From assembly GCA_900541965.1 (NCBI GenBank), contig UQLN01000093.1:1-10501 (forward strand): a DNA stretch of 10,501 nt, in the 5' to 3' direction. The notes below the pieces were generated by a model. It was not told where the DNA came from and made no database searches. It saw only the letters and a program-made list of their open reading frames with translations. Shown here in pieces: positions 1-7,025 of this stretch. How positions within the stretch are numbered: position 1 is the stretch's first letter; the number at the start of each line of letters is the position of its first letter. The DNA is from an uncultured Parabacteroides sp. GTDB taxonomy: Bacteria; Bacteroidota; Bacteroidia; Bacteroidales; Tannerellaceae. Position numbers and translations under genes: made by a program.

Positions 1-115
1 GTTGACAGTTGACAAGTGACAGTTGACAGTTATTTCGGCTTTCAGCCGATTTGTAAATCGAGCGCGAAGCATAACTGTCAACTGTCACATGTCACTTGTC
101 AACTGAATCGTCAAC
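1..115. repeat. Nested inverted repeat built from GTTGACA-like units, touching the end of a gene
   Basis: The left arm is a run of imperfect 6-8 nt units (GTTGACA, GTTGACAA, GTGACA, GTTGACA) ending in GTTAT at 33. Bases 16-33 (GTGACAGTTGACAGTTAT) are the exact reverse complement of 71-88. The pairing continues as 6-15 with 96-105 (CAGTTGACAA / TTGTCAACTG) after a 7-nt extra unit in the right arm (89-95, ATGTCAC), and 1-5 can pair with 111-115 across a 5-nt bulge. The 37-nt loop holds two overlapping smaller palindromes: TCGGCT-TTC-AGCCGA (35-49) and CGATTT-GT-AAATCG (47-60). The left arm begins at the window edge, so the element may be longer. It lies at the 3' end of a minus-strand operon and could fold as a large hairpin in that transcript. 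No T-tract is seen, so a classical terminator is not supported. A dispersed REP/MITE-like repeat is my inference. Confidence 0.8.
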
Positions 116-658
116 TGCTTCTTGTACTGCATCGAACACATTTCCGAATAGTTGTTCGGCAAAGAAGAATGTGGCGTTGCAAAAGAGTTTCGGGTCTTTG
201 ATTAAAGCAATTTTGTTACTCTTTCCGTTGTTTGCAATTACATCTTCTGCAGCGTATGTTTTGAATTTCTTTTCATCTTTCGGGTCATACTGATAGGTGA
301 TATTTCCCAATTCGATGGAATAACCATCCTTGTGACAGGATATTTTCATTCTGTATTTGACAATCGTCTTATCCGTGTCATTCAGCAGCAATTCAACTTT
401 CGAACTGATTGAAATCGTCCCTTGCGATTTGTTGGAATTAAGGTTCGACATAAAAACATCTTTACCATAATTTTTCTTTGCCCATTTATTGATGATATTG
501 AATAATGTCAATTGGTCCGTATTTTCTACTTCCACTTCATCACTATAGCAAACTTTTCCATCTTTCATAGGGGCACATACATCTACGTCCCCTTTATGTC
601 CCTGTGCTGTCGCCAACACAGGGAACAGGATCAATAACAGGATAATTAATTTCTTCAT
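92..658 (-). CDS. Secreted DUF4468-like protein, small paralog (188 aa), function unknown
   Basis: The protein has a clear type I signal peptide: MKK, a hydrophobic run over residues 4-15, and a probable cut after A18 (ATA|QG). No lipobox cysteine follows, so it should be periplasmic or secreted. Residues about 33-125 align by eye with the same part of the upstream neighbour: DGKVCYSDEVEV against DGKVVFSEEINA, then an amphipathic helix ending in KWAKKNYG, a G-T-I-S-I-S strand, a YRMKISCHKDGYSIELGNI strand pair and a YQYD motif. This pattern fits the DUF4468 (TBP-like fold) family common in Bacteroidales, whose function is not known. A second helical part (about 155-188) is predicted at the C terminus. 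The start lies 6 nt after the stop of the upstream paralog, so both are probably one transcript. The stop codon (92-94) and the last codons fall in the inverted repeat at 1-115, suggesting the C terminus was altered by it. Family call by memory, not searched. Confidence 0.8.
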   Translation of the reverse strand: MKKLIILLLILFPVLATAQGHKGDVDVCAPMKDGKVCYSDEVEVENTDQLTLFNIINKWAKKNYGKDVFMSNLNSNKSQGTISISSKVELLLNDTDKTIVKYRMKISCHKDGYSIELGNITYQYDPKDEKKFKTYAAEDVIANNGKSNKIALIKDPKLFCNATFFFAEQLFGNVFDAVQEAVDDSVDK

Positions 659-664
659 AATTTC

Positions 665-1666
665 TTATTTTACCCAGACGTGGATTACTTCACCCATTAA
701 TGTTTTCTGTCCGTTTTCGTCTGTTTCGCCAACCTTGCGGCATTCGAAAATCATCCAGGCACTGTCTTCTCCTTGCTTGAAGAAGGATATGTTATATAGG
801 TCATTGTTTCCTATATTCTTGTAAACCGTACTTTCCGGGTCGATAGAAATCGTGGTAACTGATTTGCCGAACATATTGCCTACACCTTTCCAGGTGGCAG
901 CAGTTTCTTTTACGGTCTGGTATTTATCCGTAGTCACCTGCATTTTACTTTCCGGTAGCATTTGTACTAATGTGGAAGGTACTTTGTCTGCAGTAAAATT
1001 AGTATAGCCTTCTTTGCTTGCTGTTTTATTGATGTCGGGAGTCGGGCTTGCTATTGTAGCCGGCATCACTGCTGTAACTTCCTGTTTGGGCGCAACAGAT
1101 ACGGCTTGTACTCCTAATGCAGCGGTAGCTTCTTTAAACAAATTTTCTGCAAAATCGATCGTCTTTTTACGGAATTTGCCGTTGCCCCGATACAGTTTTG
1201 TTTTGTTTTTGTTTAAAGCATATTTGTCGGTAATCCATGTTTCTGCTGTGTATTTTTCCGGTTCGCGTTGGTAGGATACATTATATGAATAGCGGATACC
1301 GTTCATTTTCATGGAACAAAGATGGTCTTTGCATTCGATAATAACTCTGTAATCCATCAAACTGCGGTCTAATGATAAGGCGAGGTTTTGGAATACCAGA
1401 TAATCTTGCCCCACGACTGCGATTTCTCCTTCTTCTTTGTTTGTATAAACAACACGTTCAACTTCTGTGTTGAAACGTGTTTGCGCCCAGTCGAGCATTA
1501 TGTCGTAAATTTGGTTTTTAGAAAGTGCAGGAGCATTTATCTCTTCGCTGAACACGACTTTACCGTCTTCTTCCGGTACTGCACCAGCCAAATACTTTGA
1601 ATCTTCTTGAGCCCAAAGAAGAGATGGGATAAATAGTGTTAATAATAAAAGTTGTTTCATGGTCAT
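665..1666 (-). CDS. Secreted DUF4468-like protein with extra C-terminal domain (333 aa), function unknown
   Basis: An N-terminal signal peptide is visible: hydrophobic residues 5-18 and a probable cut after A19 (LLWA|QE), with no lipobox. Residues about 35-130 read as a DUF4468-type domain (DGKVVFSEEINAPALSKNQ, then YDIMLDWAQTRF, GEIAVVGQDYLVF, DYRVIIECKDHLCSMKMNGI, RYSYN). A helical stretch (about 165-185), a Pro/Ala/Thr-rich linker (about 186-215) and a separate region of about 115 residues (217-333) follow. That C-terminal part is probably beta-rich (VTTISIDPES, YNISFFKQGE, AWMIFECRKV, GEVIHVWVK) and I do not recognise it. The first ATG (1664-1666) is taken; the second, at codon 3 (1658-1660), gives the more usual MKQLLLL signal peptide start and may be the true one. 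It is the first gene of a two-gene operon, divergent from secDF. The biochemical role is unknown; a cell-envelope location is inferred only from the signal peptide. Confidence 0.82.
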   Translation of the reverse strand: MTMKQLLLLTLFIPSLLWAQEDSKYLAGAVPEEDGKVVFSEEINAPALSKNQIYDIMLDWAQTRFNTEVERVVYTNKEEGEIAVVGQDYLVFQNLALSLDRSLMDYRVIIECKDHLCSMKMNGIRYSYNVSYQREPEKYTAETWITDKYALNKNKTKLYRGNGKFRKKTIDFAENLFKEATAALGVQAVSVAPKQEVTAVMPATIASPTPDINKTASKEGYTNFTADKVPSTLVQMLPESKMQVTTDKYQTVKETAATWKGVGNMFGKSVTTISIDPESTVYKNIGNNDLYNISFFKQGEDSAWMIFECRKVGETDENGQKTLMGEVIHVWVK

Positions 1667-1688
1667 TATTGCTTTGTTTTTTTACGAG

Positions 1689-1696
1689 CAAAGATA
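1689..1696 (-). promoter_or_regulatory. Candidate Bacteroidota -7 element for the DUF4468-like operon
   Basis: On the minus strand this reads TATCTTTG, a full match to the Bacteroidales -7 consensus TAnnTTTG, ending 22 nt before the first ATG of the 333-aa gene. No clear -33 TTTG/TTG is seen at the usual spacing, so the call rests on one element and position. If real, the 5' leader would be very short, roughly 15-20 nt. Confidence 0.5.
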
Positions 1697-1750
1697 AATA
1701 ATTGTACTTGAAATAAACTAAGAGTGTGACAAATAATTAATCTAATTACT

Positions 1751-1779
1751 GTTGGACAAAGAAAAAAAGCCTATATTTG
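1751..1779 (+). promoter_or_regulatory. Candidate Bacteroidota promoter for secDF
   Basis: TATATTTG at 1772-1779 is an exact match to the -7 consensus TAnnTTTG. GTTG at 1751-1754 is a possible -33 element with a 17-nt spacer, slightly short for the 19-21 nt usually quoted. The predicted transcript start would be about 1785, leaving an A-rich leader of some 35-40 nt before the ATG at 1823. No Shine-Dalgarno sequence is seen in the leader, which is normal for this phylum. Confidence 0.6.
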
Positions 1780-1822
1780 CACCCTGTGAAAAAATGAATA
1801 ATAACATAAATATAAGATTCAA

Positions 1823-4819
1823 ATGCAAAACAAAGGATTTGTAAAGGTCTTTGCGGTCTTACTTATGCTTGTCTGTGCGTTCTATCTGTCCTTCTCGTTT
1901 GTGACCAGATATTACAATGGAAAAGCCACTAAGTATGCGGACGGAGATCCGGCAAAAGAGAGTGCCTATTTGGACTCGCTATCTACTCAAAAGGTATGGC
2001 TGGGCTATACGCTTAAGCAGTGCCGTGAAATGGAAATTAGTTTAGGTCTTGACTTGAAGGGCGGTATGAACGTCGTTCTGGAATTGGATGTGGCTGATGT
2101 TATTCGTTCACTTTCAAATAATAACCAGGATGAAAACTTCAACAAAGCATTGGATTTAGCTTATGCTCATCAGGCCGGCAGTCAGAAAGACTTTATCGAT
2201 CTGTTTGCGGAAGAGTATAAGAAGTTGGATGGCGGTGCTCGCCTATCTGCTATTTTCAGTACTTTTGAGTTGAAAGATAAAATTACTCCGCAGAGTACAG
2301 ATGCACAGGTAATAGCCATTTTGAAAGAAGAGCTGAAAAGTGCAATCGATAACTCTTTTAACGTACTTCGTACTCGTATTGACCGTTTTGGTGTGGTTTC
2401 TCCTAATATCCAGCGTTTGGAAACAGCAGGTCGTATCCTGGTGGAACTTCCGGGTGTAAAAGAACCTGAACGTGTTCGTAAATTGTTACAGGGTAGCGCT
2501 AACCTGGAATTCTGGGAAACTTACAACCTCCCGGAAATTTACCAGCAGTTGGTATCTGCCGATAATATACTTGCAACAATTCTGAAATCGGAAAATCCGG
2601 CAGATTCCCTGACTGTTGTTACGGAAGAAACTGTTGCTACGACAGACTCTGCTCCTGCAAATGAAGCCGATTCTTTGTTGGCAAAGATCGGTCAGGAAAA
2701 ACCGGATGCACAACTTACCCAAAATCAGGCGGAATTTGCAAAACAGCATCCCTTGTTTGCTTTGTTGCAACTTAACCAATATAATGGCCAGTTAGTTCCC
2801 ACTTCTGCAATAGCTATCGCTCATACAAAAGATATTCCTAAGATTAACGAATATCTGAATATGAAGCAGGTGAAAGATGCTCTTCCTCGTAACCTGTCCC
2901 TGAAATGGGGTGTGAAGGCTATCGATGAAAAAGAGCAATTTTTCTATTTATATGCTATTAAAGTTACAAACCGTGACGGTTCACCGGCTTTAGGCGGGGA
3001 TGTAGTTACTGATGCTAATGCAGACTTTGTTCAGCAGGCCGGACGTTCGGAACAGCAGGTTAGTATGGCAATGAATGCAGAAGGAGCAAAAGCATGGGCT
3101 CGTTTGACTAAAGAGAATATCGGACGCCAGATTGCAATCGTACTGGATGATATGGTTTATTCGGCTCCGAATGTAAACGATGAAATTACAGGTGGACGTT
3201 CTTCCATTACAGGTCACTTTACTCCGGAAGAAGCAAAGGACTTGGCCAACGTATTGAAGTCCGGTAAGATGGCTGCTTCCGTACATATTGTACAGGAAGA
3301 TGTTGTTGGTCCGTCTCTGGGCCAGGAAGCTATCAACTCCGGTGTGATTTCATTTGCTTTGGCATTGATTCTGTTGATGTGCTACATGTGTGCATTCTAT
3401 GGCATTTTACCGGGCTTGATTGCCGACGGTGCATTGCTTTTGAATATATTCTTTACGATGGGTATCCTTGCTTCTTTCCAGGCTGTGCTTACTTTGCCGG
3501 GTATTGCCGGTATGGTGCTGACCTTGGGTATGGCAGTCGATGCTAACGTATTGATATATGAACGTACAAAAGAAGAACTTCGTGCCGGCAAGTCTTTAGG
3601 CAAGGCTATTGCGGATGGTTATTCAAATGCCTTCTCTGCGATTTTCGACTCCAACCTGACTTCTATTATTACAGGTGTCGTATTGTTCTATTTCGGTACA
3701 GGTCCTATCCGTGGTTTCGCAACTACAATGATTATCGGTCTGTTCGCTTCATTCTTAACAGCTGTGTTCCTTACTCGTATTGTTTATGAAGCATTGCTGG
3801 CAAAGGATAAATTGAAGAATGTAACTTTTGTTACTCCGATTACAAAAGACTTGCTGACTAATCCGAAAATCAACTTCCTGGCTGCTCGTAAGATCGGTTA
3901 TATCATTCCGGGTGTTATTATTGTGTTAGGTGCAATTTCTATGTCGACAATCGGTTTGAATAACGGTATCGACTTTACGGGTGGACGTAACTATGTGATT
4001 CGTTTTGACCATGATGTGAAGACGGATGATGTTCGCGACTTATTGGATGACCAATTGGCCGGATCGGTTAGCGTAATTCAGATTGGTACTCCGGACCAGG
4101 TCCGTGTATCGACCAACTATAAGATAGATGATGCAAATCCGGCAGTCGATCAGGAAATTGAAAACAAACTGTTTGAAGGTTTGAAGACTCAGTTGCCGGA
4201 AGGTACGACATTGGAGCAGTTTACGACCCAGTTTATCCAGAGTTCCCAGAAAGTAGGTCCGAGTATGGCGGATGATATAAAGAATAGTGCGATACTTGCC
4301 GTTGTCTTTGCAATGTTCTGTATGGCAGCCTATATTTTGCTTCGTTTCCGCGACTTCTCTTTCTCTGCCGGAGCTTTTGCTTCTGTAGCTGTGACAACGC
4401 TTTGTATCATTTCTTTCTATACCTTGCTTTGGAAGGTGTTGCCTTTCTCTATGGAGGTAGACCAGACGTTTATTGCGGCTATCCTGACGATTATCGGTTA
4501 TTCTATTAATGATACGGTGGTTGTATTCGACCGTATCCGTGAAACGATAGGTTTGTATCCGAAGCGTGACCGTTACCAGGTTATTAATGACGCATTGAAT
4601 TCTACCTTATCCCGTACATTTAATACATCGTTGACCACATTGGTGGTTGTATTGTGTATCTTTATCCTGGGTGGTAGTACAATCCGTAGCTTTACATTCG
4701 CTATCCTGTTGGGTATTATTGTTGGTACTTATTCTACTCTTTTCATTGCAACTCCGATTGCCTATGAATTGCAGAAGAAAAAGATTAATAAAAAAGCTGC
4801 AGCAGAGGCAGGAAAATAA
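1823..4819 (+). CDS. secDF: SecDF fused protein translocase accessory subunit (998 aa)
   Basis: A membrane protein that works with SecYEG and uses the proton motive force to help pull secreted proteins across the inner membrane. The order of parts is: TM1 (about 7-27); SecD motif GLDLKGG (75-81); P1 domain with LRTRIDRFGV (182-191) and LVELPGVKEPERVRKLL (206-222); the C-terminal part of P1 up to about 490; SecD TM bundle with GPSLGQEAI (496-504) and GMAVDANVLIYERTKEE (569-585); then, after a linker, the SecF half with its first TM at about 689-710, GIDFTGGRNYVIRF (715-728), VGPSMADDI (811-819) and IGYSINDTVVVFDRIRE (891-907). D573, D897 and R931 match the proton-relay residues D340, D637 and R671 of Thermus SecDF, and the 34-residue spacing of the last pair is kept. 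It is longer than Bacillus SecDF (about 737 aa), partly through a low-complexity Gln/Ala/Asp-rich insert at about 240-330. Fused SecDF of this size is usual in Bacteroidota. Monocistronic, with its own promoter and terminator. Confidence 0.97.
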   Translation: MQNKGFVKVFAVLLMLVCAFYLSFSFVTRYYNGKATKYADGDPAKESAYLDSLSTQKVWLGYTLKQCREMEISLGLDLKGGMNVVLELDVADVIRSLSNNNQDENFNKALDLAYAHQAGSQKDFIDLFAEEYKKLDGGARLSAIFSTFELKDKITPQSTDAQVIAILKEELKSAIDNSFNVLRTRIDRFGVVSPNIQRLETAGRILVELPGVKEPERVRKLLQGSANLEFWETYNLPEIYQQLVSADNILATILKSENPADSLTVVTEETVATTDSAPANEADSLLAKIGQEKPDAQLTQNQAEFAKQHPLFALLQLNQYNGQLVPTSAIAIAHTKDIPKINEYLNMKQVKDALPRNLSLKWGVKAIDEKEQFFYLYAIKVTNRDGSPALGGDVVTDANADFVQQAGRSEQQVSMAMNAEGAKAWARLTKENIGRQIAIVLDDMVYSAPNVNDEITGGRSSITGHFTPEEAKDLANVLKSGKMAASVHIVQEDVVGPSLGQEAINSGVISFALALILLMCYMCAFYGILPGLIADGALLLNIFFTMGILASFQAVLTLPGIAGMVLTLGMAVDANVLIYERTKEELRAGKSLGKAIADGYSNAFSAIFDSNLTSIITGVVLFYFGTGPIRGFATTMIIGLFASFLTAVFLTRIVYEALLAKDKLKNVTFVTPITKDLLTNPKINFLAARKIGYIIPGVIIVLGAISMSTIGLNNGIDFTGGRNYVIRFDHDVKTDDVRDLLDDQLAGSVSVIQIGTPDQVRVSTNYKIDDANPAVDQEIENKLFEGLKTQLPEGTTLEQFTTQFIQSSQKVGPSMADDIKNSAILAVVFAMFCMAAYILLRFRDFSFSAGAFASVAVTTLCIISFYTLLWKVLPFSMEVDQTFIAAILTIIGYSINDTVVVFDRIRETIGLYPKRDRYQVINDALNSTLSRTFNTSLTTLVVVLCIFILGGSTIRSFTFAILLGIIVGTYSTLFIATPIAYELQKKKINKKAAAEAGK

Positions 4820-4841
4820 GAATAAATATTCCATAAATATG

Positions 4842-4883
4842 AAAAAGGATATGTCAAAATTGGCATATCCTTTTTTGTTTTTG
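4842..4883 (+). terminator. Intrinsic terminator of secDF
   Basis: A perfect 15-bp stem (one G-U pair) joins 4842-4856 to 4861-4875 around a 4-nt loop (4857-4860). The core is GGATATG / CATATCC, and the 3' side continues into a T-rich run up to 4882. It begins 22 nt after the secDF stop. The A-tract on the 5' side would also give a T-run on the other strand, so it could act in both directions, although no minus-strand gene ends here. Confidence 0.92.
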
Positions 4884-4884
4884 T

Positions 4885-5021
4885 AAGGAAAATAGTATAT
4901 CTGTCTTTATGCTTCTAAACATACAAAGGAAGTTTGTTTTGGTCGCTGATTTTCATAACTTGTTGGCCTGTTAAGCCGTCTTGAGCTTACAGATTGTAAG
5001 TAACACCTTAATTGTTATATT
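4885..5021 (+). promoter_or_regulatory. hut operon leader with competing short hairpins
   Basis: This 137-bp stretch between the secDF terminator and hutU holds no ORF of note. Bases 4986-5000 form CTTACA-GAT-TGTAAG, a perfect 6-bp inverted repeat with a 3-nt spacer. Its arms can instead pair with neighbours: TAAGC (4972-4976) with GCTTA (4985-4989), and TAAG (4997-5000) with CTTA (5007-5010). This gives a chain of alternating TAAG/CTTA blocks just upstream of the start codon. It may be an operator or an RNA switch; neither is shown by the sequence alone. The promoter is unclear. TTTG (4933-4936), 19 nt, TAACTTGT (4956-4963) is a weak match, and TTTG (4880-4883), 18 nt, TGTCTTTA (4902-4909) is another. 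No Shine-Dalgarno sequence precedes the ATG at 5022. Confidence 0.4.
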
Positions 5022-7025
5022 ATGGAAGTACTCCTTGATAAACAACTGCCGGCTTATCCTTCTTTTATTGCCGGAATCCGCCGTGCTCCTGACCGCGGCT
5101 ATTCACTTACGCCAGCACAAACAGAAGTCGCTTTGAAGAACGCCCTTCGTTATATTCCCAAAGAACTTCATGAAACGCTTGCTCCCGAGTTTATGGAAGA
5201 ACTTCTTACCCGGGGACGTATTTATGGTTATAGATATAGACCGGAAGGGGATTTGAAGGCGAAACCTATTGACGAATACAAAGGAAGTTGCATAGAGGGT
5301 AAGGCTTTTCAAGTCATGATCGATAATAATCTTTGTTTTGATATAGCCCTCTATCCATATGAGTTGGTTACTTATGGGGAAACCGGACAGGTTTGCCAGA
5401 ACTGGATGCAATATCGTCTTATAAAAAAATATCTTGAAATCCTTACAAATGAACAAACGCTGGTAATTGAATCCGGTCATCCGCTCGGACTGTTCAAGTC
5501 GCGCCCGGATGCTCCCCGTGTGATTATTACAAACTCCATGATGGTAGGGATGTTCGATAATCATAAGGATTGGCACATTGCTGCCCAGATGGGAGTTGCC
5601 AATTATGGCCAGATGACAGCTGGAGGGTGGATGTATATAGGTCCCCAAGGTATCGTGCACGGAACATTTAATACTTTATTGAATGCCGGACGCAAGAAAC
5701 TGGGTATACCCCAGGATAAGGATCTCCGGGGGCATTTATTTGTTTCTTCCGGATTGGGAGGTATGAGTGGTGCCCAGCCGAAGGCGGCTGTAATAGCCGG
5801 TGCTGCATGTATTATAGCAGAGGTGGATGCTTCCCGGATAGAAACCCGTTATACCCAGGGGTGGGTTCAGCATGTAACAGACAATATGGCTGAAGCTTTT
5901 CGTCTGGCGGCTGTAGCTATACAGTCAAAAGAGCCGGCATCGATAGCCTTCCATGGAAATGTGGTGGATTTGTTGGAATATGCAGAAGCACATTCCATTC
6001 CTGTTGATTTATTGAGCGACCAGACTTCATGCCATGCTGTATATGAGGGAGGATATTGTCCGGTCGGGCTCTCTTTTGAAGAACGGACAAAATTGCTATC
6101 GGATAATATGGATAAGTTTTGTGAATTGGTCGATGCTTCTTTGCAACGTCATTTTGCTGTAATTAAAAAGCTGGTGGCCCGTGGGACTTATTTCTTTGAT
6201 TATGGAAACTCTTTCATGAAAGCAATCTATGATGCAGGCGTTCGTGAAATATCCCGGAATGGTGTGGATGAGAAAGACGGTTTTATTTGGCCTTCCTATG
6301 TCGAAGATATTATGGGACCGGAATTATTTGACTATGGATACGGTCCTTTCCGCTGGGTATGCCTGAGCGGCAAGCATGAAGATTTAATAAAAACAGACCA
6401 TGCGGCAATGGATTGCATCGACCCGGACCGGCGTGGACAGGATATGGATAATTACAACTGGATAAGGGATGCGGAAAAAAATCAGTTGGTGGTCGGTACA
6501 CAAGCGCGTATCCTGTATCAGGATGCTTTAGGGCGATTGAACATTGCACTCCGTTTTAATGAAATGGTCCGGAATAGGGAAGTCGGCCCGATTATGCTGG
6601 GGCGCGACCATCATGATGTAAGCGGTACTGATTCACCTTTCCGCGAAACCTCAAATATTTATGACGGCAGCAATGTTATGGCAGATATGGCAGTACAATG
6701 CTTTGCCGGAAATGCTGCCCGGGGAATGAGTCTGGTAGCCCTTCACAATGGAGGCGGTGTCGGAATAGGCAAAGCGATAAACGGCGGTTTCGGTATGGTA
6801 TTGGACGGTAGCCGGCGGGTAGATGAAATTCTTCGTTCGGCTATGTTGTGGGACGTGATGGGAGGAGTCGCGCGCCGTTCATGGGCCCGTAATCAGAATG
6901 CTATGGAAACCAGCCATCTGTTTAATGAAAGTCATGCCGGAGATTATCATATCACAATGCCTTTCGTGCCGGAAGAAGATCTAATTAAAAAAGTAGTAAG
7001 TACCACTTTAAAACACAAAATATGA
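5022..7025 (+). CDS. hutU: Urocanate hydratase (urocanase), long animal-like form (667 aa)
   Basis: Second step of histidine degradation: hydrates urocanate to 4-imidazolone-5-propionate in the cytoplasm, using tightly bound NAD+ as an electrophile. Family blocks in order are TGQVCQNWMQYRLIKKYLE (121-139), SGHPLGLF (151-158), MYIGPQGIVHGT (204-215), the glycine-rich NAD-site stretch GLGGMSGAQPKAA (244-256), the VVGTQARILYQ block (490-500), GRDHHDVSGTDSPFRETSN (527-545), and LHNGGGVGIG (574-583). The length of 667 residues is about 110 more than the Pseudomonas and Bacillus enzymes (about 550-557) and close to animal UROC1 (about 676). The position matching catalytic Cys410 of the Pseudomonas enzyme (in its ARICW block) is Leu498 here (ARILY), as I remember it also to be in the animal type. 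First gene of the operon as seen here; its TGA overlaps the ATG of ftcD by 4 nt, suggesting coupled translation. Confidence 0.96.
   Translation: MEVLLDKQLPAYPSFIAGIRRAPDRGYSLTPAQTEVALKNALRYIPKELHETLAPEFMEELLTRGRIYGYRYRPEGDLKAKPIDEYKGSCIEGKAFQVMIDNNLCFDIALYPYELVTYGETGQVCQNWMQYRLIKKYLEILTNEQTLVIESGHPLGLFKSRPDAPRVIITNSMMVGMFDNHKDWHIAAQMGVANYGQMTAGGWMYIGPQGIVHGTFNTLLNAGRKKLGIPQDKDLRGHLFVSSGLGGMSGAQPKAAVIAGAACIIAEVDASRIETRYTQGWVQHVTDNMAEAFRLAAVAIQSKEPASIAFHGNVVDLLEYAEAHSIPVDLLSDQTSCHAVYEGGYCPVGLSFEERTKLLSDNMDKFCELVDASLQRHFAVIKKLVARGTYFFDYGNSFMKAIYDAGVREISRNGVDEKDGFIWPSYVEDIMGPELFDYGYGPFRWVCLSGKHEDLIKTDHAAMDCIDPDRRGQDMDNYNWIRDAEKNQLVVGTQARILYQDALGRLNIALRFNEMVRNREVGPIMLGRDHHDVSGTDSPFRETSNIYDGSNVMADMAVQCFAGNAARGMSLVALHNGGGVGIGKAINGGFGMVLDGSRRVDEILRSAMLWDVMGGVARRSWARNQNAMETSHLFNESHAGDYHITMPFVPEEDLIKKVVSTTLKHKI

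Noticed and set aside
35..49. TCGGCT-TTC-AGCCGA hairpin as an intrinsic terminator of the DUF4468-like operon
   Set aside because: On the minus strand no T-tract follows the stem, so a classical terminator is not supported; it is treated as part of the larger repeat.
1..120. CRISPR array or tRNA/attachment site as an explanation for the repeat
   Set aside because: The units are only 6-8 nt, have no regular spacers, and form inverted arms; no tRNA-like fold or integrase gene is present.
4839..4886. Short ORF (ATG at 4839, MKKDMSKLAYPFLFL then TAA)
   Set aside because: It lies almost wholly within the terminator hairpin and T-run after secDF; the peptide is a by-product of the stem sequence.
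4933..4963. TTTG-N19-TAACTTGT as a firm hut promoter
   Set aside because: The -7 part matches TAnnTTTG poorly and another equally weak candidate exists at 4880-4909, so it is only mentioned in the leader entry.
5103..5660. Long minus-strand ORF (185 codons) inside hutU
   Set aside because: Antisense shadow of a strongly conserved urocanase frame; its translation shows no family pattern.
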